From positions 1 through 60,593 of IMG/VR virus record IMGVR_UViG_3300006920_000048: DNA of 60,593 nucleotides; one strand, 5' to 3'. The number at the start of each line of letters is the position of its first letter. Position 1 is the first letter of the stretch. Made by a program: the position numbers and the translations under genes. Source of the DNA: a virus. Positions 15,423 to 22,901 of the stretch are shown piece by piece. The notes below the pieces were generated by a model. It was not told the origin of the DNA. It saw only the letters and a program-made list of their open reading frames with translations, and did not search any database.

Positions 15423-18172
15423 CAATCTACTCCTTTTAAAGTTCCCCAAGTCTTACCTAACTTGGCATCAACTGGCAGTGGTATTGCAGGTGTCCACCCC
15501 CAGGCTTTTTGGTACGGTAAATTACTTAATACTTTCTTCATGTGCCTCACTTTCTGCTCCGCCTTGCCATCATCCTTGACGAATGTGAACAGTGCGTCAT
15601 GCAAATCCCATGCGTATATGTGATCAGCGTCAAAGTAATTGCGAGCTACTGCGATAGCAAGAGCTTTCATACATCCTCCAGACCCTTGAATGGGGAAGTT
15701 GATAGCAGTCTGTTGCTGATCCCATCGTGTAAGATCCCACAGCTTGATCCTTCTATGTCCGCGTGTCTCAGCGTACCCTTGTGTTGCCGCCTTGCGCTGT
15801 GCTTCTTTCCAATATTTAGGAACACCAGGATACGTGCGCAGGTACGTCTTCTTTATATGGTCAGCCTTGGCTCTCCAAAGCTGTAGTCCGTAGCCAGTTA
15901 GCGCACGAGACATTAATGACTCTACACCAATTCGGTATTGAAGTGAAAGGTTAGCGAATTTGCCCATGTTTCGGACTTCCTTAGCCAACGGATCAGTGTC
16001 TGCTTTGGTGCGCACCCACTCATAGTCTTTGCCTTCAATGTTGGCACCCATGTAAGCATGACCATCACCACCAGTCTCAAACAATTCAAGCATGGTCTCA
16101 TCTTCCGATTCACATGCCATCAATCGCATCTCTTGACCAGAGAAATCGAATTCAGCCAGCAAGTATCCAGGAGGTGCTCTCAACAGATTGCGAGCATTAG
16201 GCCCCCGCTCCCATTGGTGCAACGCTATACCTGTCTGGCATATGTTCTTGCCTTTACCTTGCGTCGATGAGTAGGTAAAGCGCCCTGAATTTCCAGTTAC
16301 AAATATTGTACCTTTGCTTCTAGCCAGCCAGTAACCTGTTTTGGTGCTTGTGCAGTAGGTTTTGATTGGCCCACTTACATACTTTACATGTCGATTGTGT
16401 ATCTGTGCAATCGGTCTGATGTGAGCCTCAGAAACATGTAACTCATAAATCCCTTTGTATGGCTGGTGTAGCCTTCCTTTCAGACCTGACAGATGCGCTG
16501 CTGTGTGCATCCACACAGCATTGGACTCAGAGTTAGTACTGTACTTGAAGCCTCCATCTTGATGAGGTGATCCATCCCAATACTTAGACTCCATTACAAA
16601 ACTTCTAAGACCTTCTTGTGTTGTGTCTAAAACCCAAGGGCCAAGGAACTTCTTGTCAGCGGTCATCCATGCAGGTATACACCCCTTGAAAATCGTTATG
16701 GTTGTCCTGTCTGAAAATTCATTCTTGCCTCTGTTCGCGTTATAGTCGATGGCATTGGCCTCTAATAACTCACGTAATCTCTCTATCTTGCGACCCTTCT
16801 TTAACGTGAATTTCACTCTGTATCTGCCAATATCCCACCAAGCATCTGCCTGAATAGCGCACAACAACCTCATTTGAGGGGGTGTTAGAGATCCGTTGAG
16901 TGTGGCAATGCCTGACACCGGCACGTCAACTCTGTGATTAATCAAAAATCCAGCTGTCTTGTCTTGCCATTTCTCGTATTTCTGCGATAGCGTGGGTATT
17001 TTATGGTTGTGTGTAAAATCACATCTCATACCTGGGTGGTTGACAGACACCATACCGTCAACAAGTCCACCATCAACTCTGTCAGCGTGTAAGAATTCTA
17101 TCTGTAGCTTGTCATCAACCTGGGCAATAACACCACCTTGCCAGTCATCTAGTCTTCTCCAGCCATCTGTAGTCAACACCTCAACATCACCTGGTACGCA
17201 ATATGTGCCAGACATGAAAGGTGATGGGTATGTTATAGGGCCTTTGTTGTACTCAGCACTCTTGCGCACCCCGCCGATAAACTTACTTGACTGCGTGTTG
17301 CACTTGCGCATGGCCATAAGTGCTCCGAACCGGAGATCCTCCGGGTGTTCAATTGATAGCTTAAGCAGTGTTTCTTTATCTGTAGATGCGTTGCCTGACG
17401 CGGATGTCTTTATGGGTGTATAACCCCAGCCATCAAACACCAGCGTGCGTAGCTTGGCAGGTGATCTTATTGTGGCCATCTCAATACCAGCAGCGTCAAG
17501 TGTAGCAATGGCAGCACGTGCTCTAACATCCTCTTCAAACGGTTCTAAGGCGTCAAGGTTAAGGGCGATGCCTGTTATGGCAGATAAAGCCACATCAGGT
17601 ATGCCATAACACTCAATAATAAGGCCGCGTATCTCGTCATTGGTCATAGTAGTCAGATACATTTGCGTAAGCTTGGCGGTGAACTTGGAGTCGCGCATGT
17701 TATAGATCAACAGATCTCGCCACTCTTCCTCTGTCTCAGGTACTTTTATATCTTGAATACCATAATCGGCAAACTGCGGCCATATTCTCTTGACTTCTTC
17801 CTTGAGGCCATACCCTACACCGCCAAACTGTTTGGCCTTCCAGCCATCAACCCGTTTGAGCGCGAGCATGCCATCCAACCACATGCACTGCTTAACCTCA
17901 TCAGTCAGATCAATGGCGCATAACCATGCCACATCGAACACTACATTCCAACCCACAAGGGTATACTCTTTCTCAGCTGCGTACACCAAAAATTTTCTTA
18001 GTGTCTCCTTTGATGGCATACATTTGGCGCATTTTATTCTACCATCCTGGCTGTTAGGAGACCACGCAGCGAATGACTTTATTGTAGCCTCACCTGTCTT
18101 GGCACGCCATGGTTGAAGTCCGTACTCCCTGACCTCTTGAGGTGTTTCCAAATCAAATCCACAAAGTTTCAT
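15422..18172 (-). CDS. Family-A DNA polymerase with 3'-5' exonuclease, interrupted by an intein
   Basis: The protein is 916 aa. The N-terminal exonuclease has CGFDLET (D7, E9), VGWNVVFDVAWL and YNMRDSKFTAKL. Polymerase motif A is AEFDFSGQEMR (~675), motif B RNMGKFANLSLQYRIG (~732) and motif C LHDALF (~857), where the usual Glu after HD is Ala. Residues 325-628 are an intein inserted in the TY/SGRFTYSS element that corresponds to the conserved T-G-R-L-S-S motif. Removal leaves a 612-aa polymerase, a normal size for a phage PolA with exonuclease. Its ATG overlaps the stop of the gene upstream (ATGA). Confidence 0.9.
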   Translation of the reverse strand: MKLCGFDLETPQEVREYGLQPWRAKTGEATIKSFAAWSPNSQDGRIKCAKCMPSKETLRKFLVYAAEKEYTLVGWNVVFDVAWLCAIDLTDEVKQCMWLDGMLALKRVDGWKAKQFGGVGYGLKEEVKRIWPQFADYGIQDIKVPETEEEWRDLLIYNMRDSKFTAKLTQMYLTTMTNDEIRGLIIECYGIPDVALSAITGIALNLDALEPFEEDVRARAAIATLDAAGIEMATIRSPAKLRTLVFDGWGYTPIKTSASGNASTDKETLLKLSIEHPEDLRFGALMAMRKCNTQSSKFIGGVRKSAEYNKGPITYPSPFMSGTYCVPGDVEVLTTDGWRRLDDWQGGVIAQVDDKLQIEFLHADRVDGGLVDGMVSVNHPGMRCDFTHNHKIPTLSQKYEKWQDKTAGFLINHRVDVPVSGIATLNGSLTPPQMRLLCAIQADAWWDIGRYRVKFTLKKGRKIERLRELLEANAIDYNANRGKNEFSDRTTITIFKGCIPAWMTADKKFLGPWVLDTTQEGLRSFVMESKYWDGSPHQDGGFKYSTNSESNAVWMHTAAHLSGLKGRLHQPYKGIYELHVSEAHIRPIAQIHNRHVKYVSGPIKTYCTSTKTGYWLARSKGTIFVTGNSGRFTYSSTQGKGKNICQTGIALHQWERGPNARNLLRAPPGYLLAEFDFSGQEMRLMACESEDETMLELFETGGDGHAYMGANIEGKDYEWVRTKADTDPLAKEVRNMGKFANLSLQYRIGVESLMSRALTGYGLQLWRAKADHIKKTYLRTYPGVPKYWKEAQRKAATQGYAETRGHRRIKLWDLTRWDQQQTAINFPIQGSGGCMKALAIAVARNYFDADHIYAWDLHDALFTFVKDDGKAEQKVRHMKKVLSNLPYQKAWGWTPAIPLPVDAKLGKTWGTLKGVD
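16289..17200 (-). other. Intein with LAGLIDADG-like endonuclease region (304 aa) inside DNA polymerase
   Basis: The intein runs from Cys325 to Asn628 of the precursor. Block A is CVPGDVEVLTTDGW, block B CDFTHNHKIP with T-x-x-H, and the C-terminus IFVTGN is followed by Ser as the first residue of the C-extein. Penultimate Gly replaces the usual His, a variant seen in other phage inteins. Two acidic helices, LRLLCAIQADAWW-like near residue ~435 and FVMESKYWDGSPH further on, resemble the two LAGLIDADG helices with their catalytic Asp residues, so the homing endonuclease may be active. Confidence 0.85.
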
Positions 18173-18384
18173 GGTGTTATCCCTATCGTGCCGTTTATAG
18201 TAAGTGTATCGCCGTCAAACTCAAACTCACACCCAGGCATCTCAGTGCGCAGCATTCTTTTGAAGTCCATCAACTGATTGGAGTCCCTCAATGCAAGCGG
18301 GTCGCTTGGTGTTACGGCTTGTCTGTGGTGATCATGAGCCACAATATGTGACCACGCCGATCTTATCAACTCTAAATCACTCAA
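18169..18384 (-). CDS. Mini-protein of the C-terminal N-G-C-I family (member 9)
   Basis: TTG start at 18384, six to seven bases after AGGAG and overlapping the upstream stop as TTGA. The 71-aa product opens with SDLELIRSAWSHIV and ends GDTLTINGTIGITP. The N-terminal amphipathic helix plus C-terminal strand motif matches the small proteins between 18639 and 21730. It directly precedes the DNA polymerase gene (ATGA overlap). Function unknown. Confidence 0.6.
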   Translation of the reverse strand: MSDLELIRSAWSHIVAHDHHRQAVTPSDPLALRDSNQLMDFKRMLRTEMPGCEFEFDGDTLTINGTIGITP

Positions 18385-18608
18385 GGGTGTCTCCTTATAA
18401 CCATGTACTCTCTAAATTCCATGTCTCTATCAAGCAAACGCTCAGTCTTTCCAAACATGGTGACGTTGTGCCTCTTGCCCCAAGCATATGCCGCTCTCAA
18501 TGCCTTCATAGCGTAAGTTCTGTCACCGCCAGCGCCGATTAAAATCTTCAAAGGGAGTTCTTTGGTGACATCTTTGAAATTATACTTAGGTCGTGGTGAT
18601 GGAGACAT
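18381..18608 (-). CDS. Hypothetical protein, first gene of polymerase transcript
   Basis: The 75-aa protein is encoded just downstream of the promoter at 18633-18661. It is basic with a central helix (GGDRTYAMKALRAAYAWGKR) and a C-terminus rich in Arg. It does not carry the mini-family motif. Not recognised; small DNA-binding protein is possible. Confidence 0.6.
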   Translation of the reverse strand: MSPSPRPKYNFKDVTKELPLKILIGAGGDRTYAMKALRAAYAWGKRHNVTMFGKTERLLDRDMEFREYMVIRRHP

Positions 18609-18632
18609 TGGAGTTCCTTGTGTTAAAATGAC

Positions 18633-18661
18633 ATTGTATCACAGTTCTTTAGTATCATCAA
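18633..18661 (-). promoter_or_regulatory. Sigma70 promoter, TTGATG class
   Basis: Leftward TTGATG, 17 bases, TACAAT, followed by GTCATTTTA. It overlaps the end of the mini-gene at 18639-18830 and would drive the polymerase operon. It shares its sequence layout with the promoter at 10595-10623. Confidence 0.7.
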
Positions 18662-18830
18662 GACGTGCCCACATTATGCAGTTGTTGATTACCCACACCG
18701 AACAGCTGCTGACCTTAACTGTGTGACCTGTGTCACGCAGCTTTCTTATGCACATCATCCATGCGGCGAGATCACCTGAAGTAAACTGCACCTCAGCCTT
18801 GTCCAACTTCGTGAAGATATCATCACGCAT
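18639..18830 (-). CDS. Mini-protein of the N-G-C-I family (member 8)
   Basis: ATG at 18830 with AAGG five bases before it, overlapping the preceding gene by eight bases. The 63-aa protein starts MRDDIFTKLDKAEVQF and ends VWVINNCIMWARLDDTKEL. The longer in-frame extension upstream is an out-of-frame reading of the preceding paralogue and should be dropped. Confidence 0.65.
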   Translation of the reverse strand: MRDDIFTKLDKAEVQFTSGDLAAWMMCIRKLRDTGHTVKVSSCSVWVINNCIMWARLDDTKEL

Positions 18831-18999
18831 TTCGACCTTCTTCGTGCAGTAATATACAACCATTAATAACCCACAACCCTTTACCGTTGTATTTTGCTGT
18901 GATGCCAAACTCACCAAGCTCACTCTCGAACAAACCCCACCATTGATCACCGTAGTAAGAGACGTGATCGTCAATCATCTTAAACAAGTCAACCATCAT
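18823..18999 (-). CDS. Mini-protein of the N-G-C-I family (member 7)
   Basis: ATGATG at 18999/18996, eight to nine bases after GAGG. The ~58-aa protein reads MMVDLFKMIDDHVSYYGDQ... and ends GLWVINGCILLHEEGRNA. Its last codons are nearly identical at DNA level to those of the next upstream gene (18989-19162), evidence of recent tandem duplication. Confidence 0.65.
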   Translation of the reverse strand: MMVDLFKMIDDHVSYYGDQWWGLFESELGEFGITAKYNGKGLWVINGCILLHEEGRNA

Positions 19000-19162
19000 C
19001 TCGACCATCCTCATGCAAAAGGATACAACCACCAACACACCACAGTTTGCGGCCGAGGTATTTAATATCATCCGGCATTCCTGTCGTGACTGCTTCGATT
19101 CTTAAGTCTGCAATAAAGACCTCAAATCTCTCAAAGATATCAGTTGAAGTTGATGTATCCAA
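18989..19162 (-). CDS. Mini-protein of the N-G-C-I family (member 6)
   Basis: A 57-aa frame starting at TTG 19162, eight bases after GGGAGGG, and ending at TGA 18989-18991. It contains DIFERFEVFIADLRIE and ends LWCVGGCILLHEDGRDDG, closely matching LWVINGCILLHEEGRNA of the next gene. It overlaps the gene before it by 23 bases and the gene after it by 11. Confidence 0.6.
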   Translation of the reverse strand: MDTSTSTDIFERFEVFIADLRIEAVTTGMPDDIKYLGRKLWCVGGCILLHEDGRDDG

Positions 19163-19433
19163 AGGTAGACCCTCCCAGAATTATCCGAACATCATCAACA
19201 GTTGCTAGATCAAACCCTGCCTTGAGTACAGCCGACTTGATTCTGCTGATCGGTGTGTCTGCTGCATCTATAATCACTTCAACCACACCATTGCGCACAC
19301 CAACCTCGCATGTATGTTTGCCATCATCTGGCAGTGATTGACCAAGCGCACTTATCAGATAGGTAAGCTTAGTCTCGGTGCGACGTGCTCTGTCTAGTAG
19401 TTCTCTAGTGTTTTCAATATCTTGTATTGTCAT
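19140..19433 (-). CDS. Hypothetical protein within the mini-gene array
   Basis: The 97-aa protein has a clear ribosome binding site (AAAGGAAAATAAA before ATG). The N-terminal half is a charged helix (IENTRELLDRARRTETKL), the rest alternates strand and helix (VRNGVVEVIIDAADTP, ILGGSTFGYINFN). It lacks the shared C-terminal motif, so it is either a diverged relative or an unrelated insertion in the array. Not recognised. Confidence 0.6.
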   Translation of the reverse strand: MTIQDIENTRELLDRARRTETKLTYLISALGQSLPDDGKHTCEVGVRNGVVEVIIDAADTPISRIKSAVLKAGFDLATVDDVRIILGGSTFGYINFN

Positions 19434-19458
19434 TTTATTTTCCTTTTAGTCATCATGA

Positions 19459-19695
19459 TTAGCTCCTGTATTTATCGGTCAATACAATGCACTCATACAC
19501 AATTTCAGTGCATTTAATCCCATTAGCCTCGATGTTGTACTCTTCAAAGATAGCACGACGTAACGCATTGCGAGTTCGTATATGCGATTTCTCTGACACT
19601 AACATTAACATTTTGCAAGTTATGTAATCCTTGTGTCTAAACCAACACAGCGCGTCCCATAACCTGAACAGCCTGTCTATTCGTGATCTTTTCAT
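19459..19695 (-). CDS. Mini-protein of the N-G-C-I family, divergent (member 5)
   Basis: Start chosen at the ATG at 19695, which overlaps the previous stop as ATGA; an ATG at 19707 is the alternative. The 78-aa product is more basic than its relatives (MKRSRIDRLFRLWDAL) and ends IKCTEIVYECIVLTDKYRS, where ECIVL aligns with GCILL. Membership is less certain than for the others. Confidence 0.5.
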   Translation of the reverse strand: MKRSRIDRLFRLWDALCWFRHKDYITCKMLMLVSEKSHIRTRNALRRAIFEEYNIEANGIKCTEIVYECIVLTDKYRS

Positions 19696-19925
19696 CCGGC
19701 CCACCATCCAGAAGGTACAACAAGGATAATGGTTCCATTCACGATTCCATGCTCATACCAGTGACCAGCGTCATCAGCGCAAGTGTAGCACTCGAAGGTA
19801 TCACACAAACGGAGGATCTCACCTTTCAACGTGGATCTGAACAGCATGTCGTTGGTGTTTGATCGCTGCTCGAACAGATCCTGGATGTGGTCTATTGGGT
19901 CACGATGTTCATATTTAGTCATCAT
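19692..19925 (-). CDS. Mini-protein of the N-G-C-I family (member 4)
   Basis: Start at ATGATG 19925/19922, overlapping the previous stop by 11 bases. The 77-aa protein has an N-terminal helix PIDHIQDLFEQRS and a C-terminal HGIVNGTIILVVPSGWW. Thr replaces Cys in the motif. Several Cys residues (LCDTFECYTC) occur in the middle. Confidence 0.6.
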   Translation of the reverse strand: MMTKYEHRDPIDHIQDLFEQRSNTNDMLFRSTLKGEILRLCDTFECYTCADDAGHWYEHGIVNGTIILVVPSGWWAG

Positions 19926-20139
19926 GATTAGATCCAAAACTGTTTGACAACATAATACACCCGTTAATTAGCGCCACTTCATGCAACTCCCCGTCAATGC
20001 GGTTGCAATCGAAGCTGAATGATGTGACCTTACTTTCTATCACCAGCCGTGTGTGATGTCGTGATGGTGCAGCCATGGTTGTGTGATCTTTCCACAACCG
20101 CTCAAGGTCTTCAAATTTAGTCGTTGAAGTCGGCTTCAA
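19915..20139 (-). CDS. Mini-protein of the N-G-C-I family (member 3)
   Basis: TTG start at 20139, six bases after GGAG, overlapping the end of the VWA gene by 23 bases. The 74-aa product opens KPTSTTKFEDLERLWKDHT and ends EVALINGCIMLSNSFG. The tight overlap with the VWA gene suggests translational coupling to it. Confidence 0.55.
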   Translation of the reverse strand: MKPTSTTKFEDLERLWKDHTTMAAPSRHHTRLVIESKVTSFSFDCNRIDGELHEVALINGCIMLSNSFGSNHDD

Positions 20140-21289
20140 TTGTTTCTCCAAAGCTCGCTACCTCCCCACTGTCCACCACCCATAGCACAGGCACGCTACA
20201 GCTATCAGGCATAGGCCCATACATATCGGTGAATATGATTAATAAATGGCACTCGTCTGCAGCCTCAGCGTACTCAATTATTGGGTGGAAATCAGTACCT
20301 CCACCGCCAACTGCACGCATCTGCAGGTCGTAGTCTGGCCCTGTATACACATCATTGCCTTTGATCTCTGAGTCGAAGTAAACAACATCAACCTCAGAAG
20401 GCTGGCAGTCGGACATGATGTCGGAGCAGTGAGTACCCATAGCACCAGCCTGAACATCACTGATAGAGCCTGAGTAGTCGAAGCCTATGATAACCTTGCC
20501 AAGAGACTCTGACGCCATCTTAGGGCATATCATACCGCCGTAGAGCATGGATCGTTTGAAGTCTGGCTTAGCCCAATTGAACTCAGCTGCAGTCATTGCC
20601 ACCATGTACTTCTGCAGCTGTGAGTACCATGGTTGTTTGACCACCTGAACGCCGGCTACGAACCGGCGCACTGTGCTGGTATCCTTGCCAGCGGCCTTCG
20701 CTGCTTCAGCCGCACTAGCAGTTCTTATGCCAACATCACGCTCATGCTCAGCAGCAGACTTGCCTTGATTATCAGCCGGGTCGTAGTCTTTGATGTCGAA
20801 CCAATCAGCATCAAGCCCATTCAACAAACCACCGCTACCATCACCAACACTCTCACCTTCATCCGGGTTTTCCTTGGACATTTTAATGAGCTTGTCATAG
20901 ACAGCTTCAGTAGACATGCCTTTGAACAAGTCCTCACGCAATAGCGCATCACCAGGAACCTTCAAGCCGTTGTCCTCGGATAGCAACCCATTGACCACAT
21001 AATCCGCAGCAATGTTCCAAATTTTTGGGTTGCGTATGCCGCGTCGTGATGAGTGGAACAACACCACGTGCATTATCTCATGTGCTAAGATAAACACCCG
21101 ATCTTCCAATGGTCTTGGATCGAACTTGGCAGGGTTGTACTGCAGGAACACACCGTTGGTGGCTGCGATTGGCCCTTCGTTGTCTACCTTTATTTTTAGA
21201 TCGTAAAGTAATGCTGTGAAAAATATGTCACGCATTGTTAGCTTGGTGACAGCATCAATAAATCCTTGTGACTGTTCTTCTCGTTTCAT
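20117..21289 (-). CDS. Metallopeptidase/VWA-like protein (DUF2201 type)
   Basis: The protein is 390 aa. The N-terminal domain has a zinc-protease signature FILAHEIMHVVLFH (His70, Glu71, His74, His79). The C-terminal VWA-like domain has a MIDAS-type FDYSGSISD (~271-279), GGGGTDFHP (~330) and IIFTDMYG. This domain pair defines the DUF2201 family, which usually accompanies a MoxR-type AAA+ ATPase, here encoded at 21732-22784. The middle 120-190 segment is Gly/Asp-rich linker. Such pairs remodel or activate protein complexes; a phage substrate is unknown. Ribosome binding site AAGGAAAAG. Confidence 0.85.
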   Translation of the reverse strand: MKREEQSQGFIDAVTKLTMRDIFFTALLYDLKIKVDNEGPIAATNGVFLQYNPAKFDPRPLEDRVFILAHEIMHVVLFHSSRRGIRNPKIWNIAADYVVNGLLSEDNGLKVPGDALLREDLFKGMSTEAVYDKLIKMSKENPDEGESVGDGSGGLLNGLDADWFDIKDYDPADNQGKSAAEHERDVGIRTASAAEAAKAAGKDTSTVRRFVAGVQVVKQPWYSQLQKYMVAMTAAEFNWAKPDFKRSMLYGGMICPKMASESLGKVIIGFDYSGSISDVQAGAMGTHCSDIMSDCQPSEVDVVYFDSEIKGNDVYTGPDYDLQMRAVGGGGTDFHPIIEYAEAADECHLLIIFTDMYGPMPDSCSVPVLWVVDSGEVASFGETIEADFND

Positions 21290-21322
21290 GTCTTTTCCTT
21301 TGTGTGTCTAGATACAATGTGT

Positions 21323-21342
21323 GCTAGTACCTAGCGTACTAA
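21323..21342. promoter_or_regulatory. Operator-like palindrome, variant spacing
   Basis: Half-sites CTAGTAC and GTACTAA as at the other sites, but separated by five bases instead of three. It overlaps the last codons of the mini-gene at 21331 and precedes the VWA gene leader. Confidence 0.4.
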
Positions 21343-21531
21343 AATAATGCAGCCATTTACAATAAGGCCGGTTACAATAGGGCCATCTGTAATAAAGGTG
21401 CTTTTGGAGTAAGCTAGTGGTGGACAACTCTCAGTCACATATGTAATTACCTGATTAAATTGCTCAAGGTTAGTAAGCCCCCAAGCACTGTGTTGGATCT
21501 CCCAAAAGTATTCCAGTTCTTCAAAGGTCAT
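21331..21531 (-). CDS. Mini-protein of the N-G-C-I family (member 2)
   Basis: ATG at 21531 with AAGGA seven bases upstream, overlapping the preceding gene by 11. The 66-aa protein starts MTFEELEYFWEIQHSAW and ends TGLIVNGCIILVR, one of the clearest examples of the motif. It lies between the MoxR and VWA genes. Confidence 0.65.
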   Translation of the reverse strand: MTFEELEYFWEIQHSAWGLTNLEQFNQVITYVTESCPPLAYSKSTFITDGPIVTGLIVNGCIILVR

Positions 21532-21730
21532 AGGGTATCCTTATACATCCTTGGATTGTTACTCCAGTAATGTCAAACTCCGCACCGGATCGCAGGAGTT
21601 TAGTTCTGCGTCTCATATCATGGCCTTTCATTGACATGCCGATGTGTACCCAACCTTGAGGTATGGAGCACTCCTTGGAAAACTCAGGCCATATAGCGTA
21701 CACCTCCTCAAGATCCTGGTGGGCTGACAT
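21521..21730 (-). CDS. Mini-protein of the N-G-C-I family (member 1)
   Basis: ATG at 21730, one base after the MoxR stop (TAACATG), so probably coupled. The 69-aa protein opens MSAHQDLEEVYAIWPEFS and ends ITGVTIQGCIRIPYDL. The longer frame reading back into the MoxR gene is a shadow. Confidence 0.6.
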   Translation of the reverse strand: MSAHQDLEEVYAIWPEFSKECSIPQGWVHIGMSMKGHDMRRRTKLLRSGAEFDITGVTIQGCIRIPYDL

Positions 21731-21731
21731 G

Positions 21732-22784
21732 TTAGGACAAGTCCAGGATAGCAGCTGTGAGTTCTTTATTCTCACGGAACCATGCACGATACTCAGGAGT
21801 GCGTGCAATAGCGTCACGATCACCACCGCTACTTGCCAACAGCTTGTGATACAACACCTGCACTTCCGTACCAAACCGCTCTGTGTACGTTCTGACAGCC
21901 TTTAAGTCTTTGGCCTTGGTCGTTGTTGCAAGCATGGCAATGACTGCCCATACGTCTGACATCTGCTCAGGCATGAAGGCTAATTTTGGGTCGTGTATGA
22001 TTTGATCATATGACACCAGTGTACGAGCGGCACGCAGGAACCCAATGAATTCTTTGCCAACTGACTCGCCAATATCACCGATGATCTCGTCTTCAGTCAT
22101 TTCTCCAGCTTCGGTGTCAAGCAGACCATCACTTAGACGAACCCATGCGCGAGGATTGGCCCATGCACCATACGTTTTTGTCTCCATATGCTTAGCGAAG
22201 CTATCGACATGGTGCATAGCAATGGACAAGTAAGCCTGCACGTACTGAGACGCACCGATATCTGCCAAGTGTTTCAAGAACCCGTCGACACACACTTCGA
22301 CCTCAACATGGCGTGATCGAGATAATAACGCGAGTGACTGCTGCACAACCCCGGACTTGTGTTTAAGGCTATTGGAGTCGGATATAATGATAACTCCTGC
22401 AGGCTTCTGCAACCCGCCCATGTCTTCGTTGTTGATGTACTTCTGCAGTGCTTTGTTTGTGGCTGGATCAGCATTGTCACGTTCACCCAAGAACAATATG
22501 CCTCGAATATTTGGATCATCGAATCGGTTCGGTAGAGCTGAGTTGTGGAAATGCTCTAATCGCTTGGAATCCATATTTGGTACCACAGCTGAGAAATCAA
22601 GTGGTGACATGCTTGGGGTGTATACATTCCAAAGCTTGAAGGACGGGTCATTCTTCTGGATGTCACGAACAGCTTGCTCAATAATCATCGTCTTACCAAT
22701 GCCAGGATTACCTGTCAAGTGGATGTTAACTCCTGTACGAACTGCACGAGTGATGATTGCTGGGATTTTTTGAATTGAAGTCAT
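21732..22784 (-). CDS. MoxR-type AAA+ ATPase
   Basis: The protein is 350 aa. Walker A is TGNPGIGKTM (~24-33); the Walker B position reads GILFLGERDNA, where Gly-Glu-Arg-Asp replaces the usual L-D-E; a sensor-like IIISDSNS follows, then an all-alpha C-terminus. Size and order fit the MoxR/RavA/CbbQ group, which works with VWA-domain partners. The metallopeptidase/VWA partner is two genes downstream on the same transcript. Ribosome binding site AAAGGAAAA. The leader shares the string GTATCTA and a CAAAGGA site with the VWA gene leader. Confidence 0.85.
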   Translation of the reverse strand: MTSIQKIPAIITRAVRTGVNIHLTGNPGIGKTMIIEQAVRDIQKNDPSFKLWNVYTPSMSPLDFSAVVPNMDSKRLEHFHNSALPNRFDDPNIRGILFLGERDNADPATNKALQKYINNEDMGGLQKPAGVIIISDSNSLKHKSGVVQQSLALLSRSRHVEVEVCVDGFLKHLADIGASQYVQAYLSIAMHHVDSFAKHMETKTYGAWANPRAWVRLSDGLLDTEAGEMTEDEIIGDIGESVGKEFIGFLRAARTLVSYDQIIHDPKLAFMPEQMSDVWAVIAMLATTTKAKDLKAVRTYTERFGTEVQVLYHKLLASSGGDRDAIARTPEYRAWFRENKELTAAILDLS

Positions 22785-22884
22785 AATATTTTCCTTTGTA
22801 TGTTTAGATACATAGCACGTTAGTGCCTTGTTTAAGTTAAAGTTTTGCTGCTTGGTTCGGCATAGTAGCCTTTACGTGTCCCGG

Positions 22885-22901
22885 CTAGTACGCCGTGCTA
22901 A
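22885..22901. promoter_or_regulatory. Operator-like palindrome
   Basis: CTAGTACGCCGTGCTAA, a copy of the TTAGTAC-N3-GTACTAA element, located at the end of the 22898 gene and ~100 bases upstream of the MoxR start. Confidence 0.55.

Noticed and set aside
18830-18974. N-terminal extension of the 18639 gene
   Set aside because: The extension is an out-of-frame reading of the preceding paralogue's 3' end; the same artefact appears before the 18823 gene.
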